From Syntrophorhabdus sp. PtaB.Bin047 (GTDB lineage: Bacteria; Desulfobacterota; Syntrophorhabdia; Syntrophorhabdales; Syntrophorhabdaceae): 47,119 nt of DNA. The notes beneath the pieces were generated by a model that was not told the origin of the DNA, made no database searches, and saw nothing but the letters and a program-made list of their open reading frames with translations. The position numbers and the translations under genes are program-made. This document shows, piece by piece, positions 16,171-24,181 of this stretch; the first letter of the stretch is position 1; every line of letters starts with the position of its first letter. The stretch covers positions 1 to 47,119 of the forward strand of contig MVQP01000013.1 in NCBI GenBank assembly GCA_002067235.1, in the 5' to 3' direction.

Positions 16171-17784
16171 TCAGCCACCCTCTCCCGCAAACTTTCTCTG
16201 CATAAAGGAGTCCTTCAATTCGTAGGAGCTCTTGAGAAGCAGTCGGATCTCATTGAGCCTCTTTTCGAAGCTCATCTTCCTCTCCGTGTCGTCGCCGGCC
16301 GCTCGCTCGTTGCCGGAAGGTGCGTCAAGAGCCGCCCCCGGCCTCCCCGTGTCGAAACCTGCGAATGCCAGGGGGTTGTAGGCGATCCTGTCGTGGAGAG
16401 AGGCCGTGAGATCATGCACGAAACGAACCGTTTCACTCTTACCGCCGGAAAGGGCGTCGCGCAATACCGCCGCATCCACCTTCAGAAGACCCCTTTCATC
16501 GAGGGACATACCGGGGGGCTTCACTCCCTCACGGCCATCCATACCCGTCAGCCCCTTGAGGGCGGCCGCGAAGGACGCTGCCACCGCACCCCTCATGGCT
16601 TCCCTCATGGGAGCGTATCCTTCCTCATCCGTCTCCACCTTCTCCGCATCATCGCCCTCGGGTTGGGCTGCAGGAATGGACCCGGCAATGATCCCGTTGA
16701 CAGCATCGGAAAGGGCGGCGACCTTCCCGGCTATCTCCCCGGCCATCGGGGTACCACCGGGCTCAACCTGCGCGGCCGGCACGGGATGTCCCATGAATGT
16801 CACCTTCACGGGGGAGGGTCCCCCCGGTGGCGTCACAGTTGGGGCGGCGGCCGCGGAAGGAGCGGCAACAGTATCCTGCGTGCCCTCCGTCTCCGTCTTT
16901 TCGCCCTGATCATCCCTGACAGCGAAGAAGCGCTGCACCATGCGCCCCATGTCCCTCAGGGCCGCGCCCGGGTTCAAGAGAAGGGAACTCGCCGCAGTCC
17001 TCGCTTCGGCCTCCAGCGCCGGGCCTTCGGCCTCCTGTGACCCGGGAACCCGCACCGTCCCGGACGGTGCGCCCCATGCGCTCTGGAGTTCCTCCATCGG
17101 AACCTCTTCCTCCGCACCCGACAGAAGACCGACGATCGCGCTAACCTCGTCGGGGATCGCCCCATCGGAAAGTTCCCCTCCACCATTATTAAAGACCAAT
17201 GCCACTCCCGATGGGGCATCATGAATGACGGTCGGAACGGTTACTCCATCAACGGTATCGACGGAAACGATGAATCTCTCCCTCGGACGGGGCGGACCAT
17301 GATCGAACACGACCGGAGCGACACCCCGACCAAGGCGGGCCAGCGCCTGACCCACATCCTTCGCGAGCCCCTCCAGGGCCTCTTCCCGCGGTGTTTCGGA
17401 CGCAGCGGCGTATTCGGCCCGGCCCGTACCCTTCACCACGACGAGTTCGGCCCCGTTGTCCTCATTCTCTCCATCGGGGGCCGGACCCGGGAAGAAGACA
17501 AGGATGTCCCCGCGCGCTATTGCAGAACCCCCTGACACACCAGCGGGCGTCGTTCCGGGGTATTCGTCGACCACCGCCGGAGGGCCGTCGCCGGTCATGT
17601 CCATGATCTGCGCCGTCATCTCTTCGACGGTGCGAAGGCATCTCAGGACTGCCACATCGAGGCGCACCGGCGGGCGGGAGGTGCCGGCGGCGGCAAGCCC
17701 GCCATTGTCAGCGGGGACAGACACCGGCTTCTTTGCGGTCCCGGAGAGTCCCGCAAAGGGATATGGCGTCCAGGCTATTTTCAT
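16171..17784 (-). CDS. Large Ala/Pro-rich motility protein with a FliD-C-like segment, unknown function
   Basis: A 537-residue protein not recognised as a known family over its length. It is rich in Ala, Gly, Pro, Glu and Asp and low in aromatic residues, with a low-complexity middle (about 300-340). There is no signal peptide. Near the C-terminus (about 430-485), SLDERGLLKVDAAVLRDAL followed by a helix and HDRIAYNPLAF resembles the C-terminal pattern of the filament cap FliD. The last 50 residues are helical. It is the first gene behind the best sigma-28 promoter of the window (17818-17844), so it should be a late flagellar gene. A secreted or hook-length-type protein, or a partner of the next FliT-sized protein, are possible roles. 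Confidence 0.7.
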   Translation of the reverse strand: MKIAWTPYPFAGLSGTAKKPVSVPADNGGLAAAGTSRPPVRLDVAVLRCLRTVEEMTAQIMDMTGDGPPAVVDEYPGTTPAGVSGGSAIARGDILVFFPGPAPDGENEDNGAELVVVKGTGRAEYAAASETPREEALEGLAKDVGQALARLGRGVAPVVFDHGPPRPRERFIVSVDTVDGVTVPTVIHDAPSGVALVFNNGGGELSDGAIPDEVSAIVGLLSGAEEEVPMEELQSAWGAPSGTVRVPGSQEAEGPALEAEARTAASSLLLNPGAALRDMGRMVQRFFAVRDDQGEKTETEGTQDTVAAPSAAAAPTVTPPGGPSPVKVTFMGHPVPAAQVEPGGTPMAGEIAGKVAALSDAVNGIIAGSIPAAQPEGDDAEKVETDEEGYAPMREAMRGAVAASFAAALKGLTGMDGREGVKPPGMSLDERGLLKVDAAVLRDALSGGKSETVRFVHDLTASLHDRIAYNPLAFAGFDTGRPGAALDAPSGNERAAGDDTERKMSFEKRLNEIRLLLKSSYELKDSFMQRKFAGEGG

Positions 17785-17817
17785 GACATGGGTCTCCTCT
17801 TCTTCTCCCTTCGATGT

Positions 17818-17844
17818 TTATCGGCTGGACGGAGATAACCTTAA
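17818..17844 (-). promoter_or_regulatory. Sigma-28 (FliA) promoter of the motility operon
   Basis: On the minus strand TTAAGGTT (17837-17844), an 11-nt spacer and GCCGATAA (17818-17825) match TAAAGTTT-N11-GCCGATAA with a perfect -10 and exact spacing. The predicted transcription start is about 27 nt before the ATG at 17784, with an AGGAG ribosome site in the leader. It should drive the minus-strand operon through motB. Confidence 0.75.
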
Positions 17845-17943
17845 CGGCCCGAAGCATCCCACGCCTCCCAATGTCAATTATCTGACGACAGATCTCGAGG
17901 CAGGGCAGACGACCGGTCTCCCGCGCTCCTCTGCGGGTCACGC

Positions 17944-17961
17944 TGCAAACACCTGTTTGCA
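17944..17961. promoter_or_regulatory. 18-bp perfect dyad, probable regulator-binding site
   Basis: TGCAAACA and TGTTTGCA form perfect 8-bp arms around a CC centre in the 254-bp divergent region between the motility operon and the glycan operon. It lies about 78-95 bp before the gmhA-gmhB start and about 100 bp upstream of the sigma-28 promoter. Such a compact symmetrical site is typical of a dimeric DNA-binding regulator or a bacterial enhancer-binding protein. The regulator is not known. Confidence 0.55.
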
Positions 17962-18010
17962 AAGATCTACCGCACATTCCCCGGGCAATCCCTTTCGCGA
18001 GGGACAGCCA

Positions 18011-18026
18011 AGGCACGGATATTGCA
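18011..18026 (+). promoter_or_regulatory. Sigma-54-like -24/-12 element before the glycan operon
   Basis: AGGCACGGATATTGCA matches the sigma-54 consensus TGGCACG-N4-TTGCW at every fixed position except the first base, with correct spacing of GG and GC. The dyad at 17944-17961 lies where an enhancer would. Against it: transcription would start about 12 nt after the -12 element, only 1-3 nt before the ATG at 18039, giving a nearly leaderless mRNA. It may also be chance, or the AGGA in its tail may serve as the ribosome site of an upstream-initiated transcript. Confidence 0.4.
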
Positions 18027-18038
18027 GGAACCCGGGTC

Positions 18039-19190
18039 ATGGATCTTCGCGACCGAATTTCGAGCCTGTTCCCGTCCGCCGTCAGCGAGACACTGCTCAT
18101 TCTCCGGCAGATCCTCGCCGACAGCGAGCTCATCGAGACCGGTTGCAGAGTATCCGAAGAGATCATCGGGGCCTACCGAAAGGGCGGCAAGGTCCTCCTG
18201 TGCGGAAACGGCGGCAGCGCCGCGGACGCTCAGCACATAGCGGCGGAGCTTTCCGGCAGATTCTTCTTTGATCGTTCTCCCCTTTTTGCCGAAGCCCTGC
18301 ATGTCAACACGTCTTACCTGACCGCTGTCGCAAACGATTACTCCTATGACGAGGTGTTCGCCCGTTCAATAAGGGCACAGGGACGGACGGGGGACGTTCT
18401 CCTCGCTCTCTCCACTTCAGGGAATTCGAGGAACATTATCAAAGCCCTCGAGGAGGCCACTGCGGCAGGAATGGTGACCGTGGGATTCACCGGTCACAGG
18501 CCGAATGCGATGGAAGACCTCTGTACCCATCTGCTGTCGGTTCCCTCCCGTACAACACCGCGCATCCAGGAATGTCACATCATCCTGGGGCACATCATCT
18601 GTGAGATTGTCGAAAGTGAACTCTTTTGCACCCAAAGACCCGTCGTCTTCCTGGACCGTGACGGTGTGATAAACGAAAAGATGCCTGAGGGAAAATACGT
18701 AGAGGAATGGACCCGGTTCTCCTTCTTGCCGGATGTATTCGAAGCGGTAAAGATGTTTAACGACCACGGCTACCTGGTTGTTGTGGTCACCAACCAGCAA
18801 TGCGTGGGCAAAGGCGTTGTTTCAGCCGACGCTGTTGATTCCATCCACGAGAGAATGGTCCAATCCATGCGGGAGAACGGCGCCCGTATCGACGGCATCT
18901 ACGTGTGCCCCCACCTCGCTTCCGACGCGTGCTCCTGCAGGAAACCGGCTACGGGCCTCTTCGAGGCCGCCGTGAGAGATTTCCGGAGGCGCGGAATATC
19001 CATTGACATGGCAAGAAGCTACATGGTCGGCGATTCGGAGAGCGACATCCTGGCTGGGGAAAATGCGGGCCTTACCACATTCAGGGTCACCAGCAACTAC
19101 GATCCCCGGATGTGTCCCGGAGGGTCGGGCCTCCTCAATGCAGCAAGGAGCATCACGGCGGACGACGGACGAAAAAGGATGGCGATGTGA
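18039..19190 (+). CDS. gmhA-gmhB: GmhA-GmhB fusion: sedoheptulose-7-phosphate isomerase + D,D-heptose-1,7-bisphosphate phosphatase
   Basis: A 383-residue two-domain protein. Residues 1-190 are a SIS isomerase with LLCGNGGSAADAQHIAAELS and LALSTSGNSRNIIKALE, the GmhA pattern. Residues 203-345 are a HAD-IIIA phosphatase with FLDRDGVIN (two catalytic Asp), VVTNQ, the zinc loop CPHLASDACSCRKP (CxHx5CxC) and MVGDSESDILAG. The two activities are steps 1 and 3 of ADP- or GDP-heptose synthesis, with the kinase acting between them. The short zinc loop also occurs in HisB-type phosphatases, but the fusion to GmhA makes the heptose substrate much more likely. First gene of the glycan operon; its stop overlaps the GTG start of the next gene. 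Confidence 0.88.
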   Translation: MDLRDRISSLFPSAVSETLLILRQILADSELIETGCRVSEEIIGAYRKGGKVLLCGNGGSAADAQHIAAELSGRFFFDRSPLFAEALHVNTSYLTAVANDYSYDEVFARSIRAQGRTGDVLLALSTSGNSRNIIKALEEATAAGMVTVGFTGHRPNAMEDLCTHLLSVPSRTTPRIQECHIILGHIICEIVESELFCTQRPVVFLDRDGVINEKMPEGKYVEEWTRFSFLPDVFEAVKMFNDHGYLVVVVTNQQCVGKGVVSADAVDSIHERMVQSMRENGARIDGIYVCPHLASDACSCRKPATGLFEAAVRDFRRRGISIDMARSYMVGDSESDILAGENAGLTTFRVTSNYDPRMCPGGSGLLNAARSITADDGRKRMAM

Positions 19191-20203
19191 GACAACGAGC
19201 GCTCATCACGGGGATTACGGGCATGGTGGGTTCCCACCTGTGCGATTTCCTCCTCGAACACACGGACTGGGACGTCTACGGCATGTGCCGCTGGAGGAGC
19301 CCCCTCGACAACGTCGAGCACCTCCTCGACAGGGCGAACAGAAAGGACAGGGTCTTCTTCCTCAACGGCGACCTTAACGACTACGTCTCTCTGGCAGGCA
19401 CCGTGGAGGAAAGCAGGCCGGACTACGTATTCCACCTCGCCGCCCAGAGCTACCCGAAGACGAGTTTCTCCGCGCCCTTCGACACCCTGGAGACAAACAT
19501 CCTCGGGACCGAAAGACTCCTCGAGGCCATAAGGAGAACAGGCGGCATCGATCCGGTCATCCACGTATGCTCCTCCTCCGAGGTATTCGGACGGGTCCCG
19601 AGGGAGAAGCTTCCCATCAACGAGGAATGCTCCTTCCACCCCGCCTCACCCTACGCAATATCGAAGATCGGCACCGATATGGTGGGACGCTTCCATGCCG
19701 AGGCCTACGGCCAGAAGGTTGTGGTGACGAGGATGTTCACCCACACCGGCCCGCGCAGGGGCGATGTCTTCGCCGAGTCCACCTTCGCCAAGCAAATAGC
19801 GATGATAGAGCAGGGCATGATCCCTCCCGTCGTCAAGACGGGCAACCTCAATTCCATGCGCACCTGGTCGGACGTGCGCGACGCCGTGCGGGCCTACTAC
19901 ATGCTCGTGACCGTCAACCCCATCCCGGGACAGTACTACAACATAGGCGGGACCTATTCCTGCACCGTCGGCGACATGCTCGACCACCTCATCGCGATAT
20001 CCACCGCGAAAGAAAGCATTCGCGTGGAGACGGAAGGTGCGAGGCTCCGGCCCCTCGATGCCGACCTCCAGGTGCCGGACACGTCCAAGTTCCGCGGTCA
20101 CACGGGATGGGAACCGGAGATACCCTTTGAAAAGACAATGAAGGACCTCCTCAACTACTGGCGCGACAGGGTCGGGTCGGGAAGGGGGTTTCTGACGCGA
20201 TGA
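19187..20203 (+). CDS. GDP-mannose 4,6-dehydratase-family SDR (candidate GDP-heptose 4,6-dehydratase)
   Basis: A 338-residue extended short-chain dehydrogenase. The N-terminal nucleotide site is ITGITGMVGSHLCDFLL. CSSSEVFG carries the catalytic Ser/Glu seen in 4,6-dehydratases, the YxxxK pair is in PYAISKIGTDMV, and THTGPRRGD is typical of GMD. GMD-type enzymes make GDP-4-keto-6-deoxy sugars. Since the operon encodes a GDP-heptose route, the substrate may be GDP-manno-heptose, as for the DmhA-type enzymes of Yersinia and Campylobacter; GDP-mannose remains possible. The GTG at 19187 overlaps the previous stop (GTGA) and has an AAGGA site; the earlier in-frame ATG lies inside the fusion gene. 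Confidence 0.82.
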   Translation: MRQRALITGITGMVGSHLCDFLLEHTDWDVYGMCRWRSPLDNVEHLLDRANRKDRVFFLNGDLNDYVSLAGTVEESRPDYVFHLAAQSYPKTSFSAPFDTLETNILGTERLLEAIRRTGGIDPVIHVCSSSEVFGRVPREKLPINEECSFHPASPYAISKIGTDMVGRFHAEAYGQKVVVTRMFTHTGPRRGDVFAESTFAKQIAMIEQGMIPPVVKTGNLNSMRTWSDVRDAVRAYYMLVTVNPIPGQYYNIGGTYSCTVGDMLDHLIAISTAKESIRVETEGARLRPLDADLQVPDTSKFRGHTGWEPEIPFEKTMKDLLNYWRDRVGSGRGFLTR

Positions 20204-21687
20204 CGGCAAGGGCTGCCCGGAACCCGGATATCGTTCTCGTCAACGTGGGAGGGACCCGAAAGCAGGTCTATCAGGACCTCGGCAAGGTCTTCTCGGCCAT
20301 CGACACGCCTTTCTGGACGGCCCTGACCGCGGGATACCTCCGCGGCAAGGGATTCGAGGTCGAGATCCTTGACGCCAACGCCCTTAACCTCGACCTCGAC
20401 GAGACGGTGGACGCCCTCGCCGCGATCGGGGCACGGAACATCGCCATCGTTTGCTACAGCCAGCAGGCGAACGTCTCCGCTCCCATCATGGTAGCCGTCG
20501 GAGACCTCTGCCGCAGGATTAAGGAAAGGATCCCCGAGACCCCCCTTATCCTGACGGGCTGGCACCCCTCGGCACTGCCTGAGCGGACGCTCCGGGAAGA
20601 GGCCTGCGACCTTCTCGTCAAGGGTGAGGGCTTCAGAACCCTTGCCGACCTTCTCGGAGGGGCAGACATCGCGAATATCCCGGGCCTGTGGCGGAAGGAT
20701 GGCTCCCGGATAATTCACGGCCCAGACGCCGGGAACATACGGGACCTCACCGCCGAGCTTCCCGACGTCGCCTGGGACCTCCTGCCTATGGACCATTACC
20801 GCGCCTTCAGCTGGATGTGTCTTCGCGACTTCAGGGAGCGGACAAAGTTCGCCTCCATATTCACCAGTCTCGGCTGCCCTTTCAAGTGCAGCTTCTGCGC
20901 GATACACGCCACCTACGGCGAACACAGGATCAGGTACTGGAGCCCCGAATGGGTCTTGAGACAGCTCGACATCCTCGTGAACCAATACGGCGTGAAACAC
21001 ATCAACATGCACGATGAGCTTTTCGTGTTCAATCCAAAGCACTACCTGCCTATCGCCGAAGGTATCCTGGAACGCAAATACGATCTCAACATCAATGCCT
21101 TCGCACGCGTCGACGTTCTCGACAGGATCGACCCGGGCCACCTTGATACCCTGAAGAAGGCGGGCTTTCACTGGCTCAAGCTCGGTATCGAGACGGGCAG
21201 CACCCGCATCAGGGCCAACGTCGGAAAAGACCACTACGGGGTAGACGCCGTCCGCAACGCGGTGGCCAAGGCCCACAGCGCCGGGATAGACTTCTGCGCC
21301 AACTTCATGTTCGGGCTGCCGGGCGACGACTACGGCTCCATGCAGGACACCCTCAATCTGGCCCTCGAACTGATGCCGGCGTTCCCCAGTTTCTTCTGCG
21401 CCATGGCGATACCAGGCTCGGACCTGTACAGCGAGGCTCTCGAGAAGAAGCTTCCTCTTCCCGACACGTGGCTCGGATACGCGTCCCAGGGGTATGACTT
21501 CCTGCCCCTGCCGACGGAGCACCTCACGGCAGCCCAGGTGGTGGAGTTCCGGGATTACGCCTTCGACACCTATTTCAGGAACCCGGCATACCTCAACATG
21601 ATAGAGAAGAAATTCGGCCGCGAGGCCATGGAACATATAAAGGAGATGACAGCCATCAAGCTGAAGAGAAAGATCCTGGGAAACTAG
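20200..21687 (+). CDS. B12-binding-domain radical SAM protein
   Basis: A 495-residue protein. Residues 1-170 form a Rossmann-like cobalamin-binding-type domain (TAGYLRGKGFEVEILDAN and LILTGWHPSALPE) without the classical DxHxxG histidine motif. The radical SAM domain (about 220-430) has CPFKCSFC for the [4Fe-4S] cluster and LKLGIETGSTRIRANVGKD. A helical C-terminal part follows. Class B radical SAM enzymes carry out methyl transfers to carbon or phosphorus and ring rearrangements; the substrate here is unknown. Tight packing in the glycan operon (4-nt overlap with the previous gene) suggests a sugar or flagellin modification. Confidence 0.85.
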   Translation: MTARAARNPDIVLVNVGGTRKQVYQDLGKVFSAIDTPFWTALTAGYLRGKGFEVEILDANALNLDLDETVDALAAIGARNIAIVCYSQQANVSAPIMVAVGDLCRRIKERIPETPLILTGWHPSALPERTLREEACDLLVKGEGFRTLADLLGGADIANIPGLWRKDGSRIIHGPDAGNIRDLTAELPDVAWDLLPMDHYRAFSWMCLRDFRERTKFASIFTSLGCPFKCSFCAIHATYGEHRIRYWSPEWVLRQLDILVNQYGVKHINMHDELFVFNPKHYLPIAEGILERKYDLNINAFARVDVLDRIDPGHLDTLKKAGFHWLKLGIETGSTRIRANVGKDHYGVDAVRNAVAKAHSAGIDFCANFMFGLPGDDYGSMQDTLNLALELMPAFPSFFCAMAIPGSDLYSEALEKKLPLPDTWLGYASQGYDFLPLPTEHLTAAQVVEFRDYAFDTYFRNPAYLNMIEKKFGREAMEHIKEMTAIKLKRKILGN

Positions 21688-21697
21688 AAGGGACGGA

Positions 21698-22468
21698 ATG
21701 GACGACCTGGCGAGACAAATAAGGGAAAGCATATTGCACATCTCCCATCACAGCGGGCACGGGCACATACCGACATGCTTCTCCATCGTGGAGATGCTCT
21801 GCGCCGTTTACAGAACGATGCGCCACGACCCGAAGAACCCGCGATGGGAAGACAGGGACATCCTGATCCTCAGCAAGGGTCACGCCGCCCTGGGGCTCTA
21901 CTGCACCCTCGCCCACCTGGGATACTTCCCCATAGAGGATGTCTACGCCTTCGGCGCCTTCGGCTCGGACTTCGGTTGCCACGCGGACCGTTTCAAGGTC
22001 CCCGGTGTCGAGCTGTCCACGGGCTCCCTCGGCCACGGCATAGGGGTCGCCGTCGGCATGGCGCTCGGCTTCAAGATGTCCGGCAGCACGCGCCGGGTTC
22101 ATGTCATCGTCGGCGACGGCGAGGCGAACGAGGGCACCGTCTGGGAGGCCCTCATGGTAGCCGCGAACATGTCCCTTGGCAACCTCACGGTCCTCTTCGA
22201 CAACAACCGCTCGCAGTCACGCTGCCTGCCCATCGACAACCCGGAGGCGAAGTTCTCGGCATTCGGTTTCGATGTCTCCTCCGTGGACGGCCATGACACG
22301 GACGCGATAGCGCGGGCGCTTAAAGAAACCTCGGGCAGGCCCCGGGCCATCATCGCCAACACGACGAAGGGCGCCGGCTGCCCGACCCTTGTCACCGACA
22401 TGTTCGCCTGGCACCGGCGCAGCCCGAACCCGGCCGAGTTGAAGACACTCCTTGGAGAGCTCCGATGA
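21698..22468 (+). CDS. Transketolase-like protein, N-terminal (TPP-binding) subunit
   Basis: A 256-residue protein equal to the first third of transketolase. It has SHHSGHGHIP, RDILILSKGHAALGLYCTL, STGSLGHGIGVAVGMALGFK and the TPP/Mg motif starting GDGEANEGTVWEAL and ending FDNN. With the next gene, which overlaps it by 4 nt, it would rebuild a complete split transketolase. Transketolase makes sedoheptulose 7-phosphate, the substrate of GmhA, encoded four genes upstream in the same operon. Split transketolase pairs in glycan clusters can also use unusual acceptors, so the exact reaction is open. Confidence 0.87.
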   Translation: MDDLARQIRESILHISHHSGHGHIPTCFSIVEMLCAVYRTMRHDPKNPRWEDRDILILSKGHAALGLYCTLAHLGYFPIEDVYAFGAFGSDFGCHADRFKVPGVELSTGSLGHGIGVAVGMALGFKMSGSTRRVHVIVGDGEANEGTVWEALMVAANMSLGNLTVLFDNNRSQSRCLPIDNPEAKFSAFGFDVSSVDGHDTDAIARALKETSGRPRAIIANTTKGAGCPTLVTDMFAWHRRSPNPAELKTLLGELR

Positions 22469-23358
22469 GACAGCAATTCAGAGACTCCGCGACACGCCTC
22501 GCGGGCACGGACGAAAGACTCATTCTCCTTTTCGGGGATATCAGCTTCTACCTTTTCAATGACTTCCTGCGGCAGTATCCCGGCAGGCTGCTCAACGTCG
22601 GGATATGCGAGAACACCCTCATAAGCATGGCGGCAGGGATGAACGCGGCGGGGTACCATCCCGTCGTCCATACCATAGCGCCCTTCGTGACGGAGCGCAG
22701 CTACGAACAGGTCAAGCTCGACCTGTGCTACAACCGCTTCGGCTGCACCATCGTCACCTGCGGCGGCTCCTTCGATTATGCCTGGGACGGGGCGACCCAC
22801 CACTGCTACACCGATCTCGAGTTGATGAGGATGCTTCCCGGAATGGAGGTCATGCAGCCGGGCTCGAAGAAGGAGTTCGACACCCTCTTCACCTCGTGCT
22901 ATGCCGACGGCAACCCGTCGTACATCAGGATAGCTGCCGACGAGCACGGGCTCGATCTGCCCGTCGAGTTCGGCCGCGGTGTCGTTGTGAAGGAACACCC
23001 CGGAGCCGATACGACGGTGGCAACGGCGGGCCCCATCCTGGGAAACGTCGTGACCGCATGCTCGGACCTGCCCGTGAATATCCTCTATTTCCCCACGATC
23101 AAACCCATGGACAGAGAGCTTCTCGCACGTTTCGGTGACACGAGGTTCGTCGTCGTCCACGATGCCTTCGGCCTCTTCGAGGCGATAAACGCCTCCTCTC
23201 CCGTCGCGGCCGAGTACCACGGACTCCCCGACGATTTCTGCTGCCACTACGGAACGCTGAGGGACATAAGGGGAAAGCTCGGGCTCGACGCGGCCGGGAT
23301 CCGGTCAAGGGTCGAGGCGTCAATAAGAACAGGGAACGGCTATGCCAAGACAGCTTGA
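22465..23358 (+). CDS. Transketolase-like protein, C-terminal subunit
   Basis: A 297-residue protein with the pyrimidine-binding and C-terminal domains of transketolase. GRLLNVGICENTLISMAAG includes the Glu that activates the TPP aminopyrimidine ring. The segments HTIAPFVTERSYEQVKLD, MLPGMEVMQPGSKKEFDTL and a C-terminal Rossmann-like domain follow. It is expected to pair with the N-terminal subunit encoded just upstream. The end overlaps the next FkbM gene by 17 nt. Confidence 0.87.
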   Translation: MRQQFRDSATRLAGTDERLILLFGDISFYLFNDFLRQYPGRLLNVGICENTLISMAAGMNAAGYHPVVHTIAPFVTERSYEQVKLDLCYNRFGCTIVTCGGSFDYAWDGATHHCYTDLELMRMLPGMEVMQPGSKKEFDTLFTSCYADGNPSYIRIAADEHGLDLPVEFGRGVVVKEHPGADTTVATAGPILGNVVTACSDLPVNILYFPTIKPMDRELLARFGDTRFVVVHDAFGLFEAINASSPVAAEYHGLPDDFCCHYGTLRDIRGKLGLDAAGIRSRVEASIRTGNGYAKTA

Positions 23359-24181
23359 CGAAACATGGCTGCTCAAGCGGGCGGCAAACGACAACGACCG
23401 GCAGACGGTAAGGACAATCCTTGCAAGGCGCGACAGGGCCGTCACGGAGCATATCTTCTACACCGAGGAAGGGATACTGTCACTGAGGCTCGGACCCGAT
23501 CTCATCTCCATGCGGGAATGCGCGGCCCCGGCAAGCATGGAGGTCTACCACGAGATATTCCGGGAGGACAACCACTTCCTCCACGACGATTTCGCCTCGC
23601 CAGAGCTGGAATACGTCCTCGACATCGGGGCGAACGAGGGTTACTTCACCCTGCGCGTCGCCAGGGCAAATCCCGGCGCGCGGATCCTCTGCGTGGAACC
23701 GAACCCCTACGCCTTCGAGATATTGAGCCTCAACGTCGGGCACAACGGGCTCGTGAACGTCACCCCCATTAATGCCGGCGCCAGCGCCGACGGCAGGGAC
23801 CTGGAGATGGAGTTCGTCAGGCAGATCCATTCCATAGGAGGGGCGAGGCTTCGCGATGTCGAACGCCCCTGGCTCCCCGAGAACGTCATAGAAAAGAGGA
23901 CCGTGGCGAGCATTCCCATCACCCGTCTTGTGGAAGAACACGCCTTTCCGCGGATCGATCTTCTGAAGATCGACGTTGAGGGCATGGAGGACGAGATCGT
24001 GGGGAGCATAGCCCCCCTCGCGCCGGTGACGGCGAGGATCGTCGTGGAGAGGCACAGCAGGGCCTTGAGGGACAAGGTCAACGGCACCCTGACTGGTCTC
24101 GGCTTTGACCTCGTATACGAGGAGGATCCGGCATTCGAGCAATACTACGGCGATATGTACTTCGTGAGGAGAAGGTCGTGA
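23342..24181 (+). CDS. FkbM-family SAM-dependent methyltransferase
   Basis: A 279-residue protein. The SAM-binding motif VLDIGANEGYFTLRVARANP is at about residue 95, with the acidic loop CVEPNPYAFEIL and the family signature RIDLLKIDVEGMEDEIV at about 200. FkbM enzymes methylate hydroxyl groups on sugars or other metabolites. In a glycan operon, sugar O-methylation is the natural reading. The start overlaps the transketolase gene by 17 nt and the stop overlaps the next GTG. Confidence 0.88.
   Translation: MPRQLDETWLLKRAANDNDRQTVRTILARRDRAVTEHIFYTEEGILSLRLGPDLISMRECAAPASMEVYHEIFREDNHFLHDDFASPELEYVLDIGANEGYFTLRVARANPGARILCVEPNPYAFEILSLNVGHNGLVNVTPINAGASADGRDLEMEFVRQIHSIGGARLRDVERPWLPENVIEKRTVASIPITRLVEEHAFPRIDLLKIDVEGMEDEIVGSIAPLAPVTARIVVERHSRALRDKVNGTLTGLGFDLVYEEDPAFEQYYGDMYFVRRRS

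Noticed and set aside
20155..21741. 528-codon minus-strand frame opposite the first radical SAM gene
   Set aside because: It mirrors a real gene with an FeS motif. Composition is of shadow type, rich in Val, Glu, Gly and Arg.
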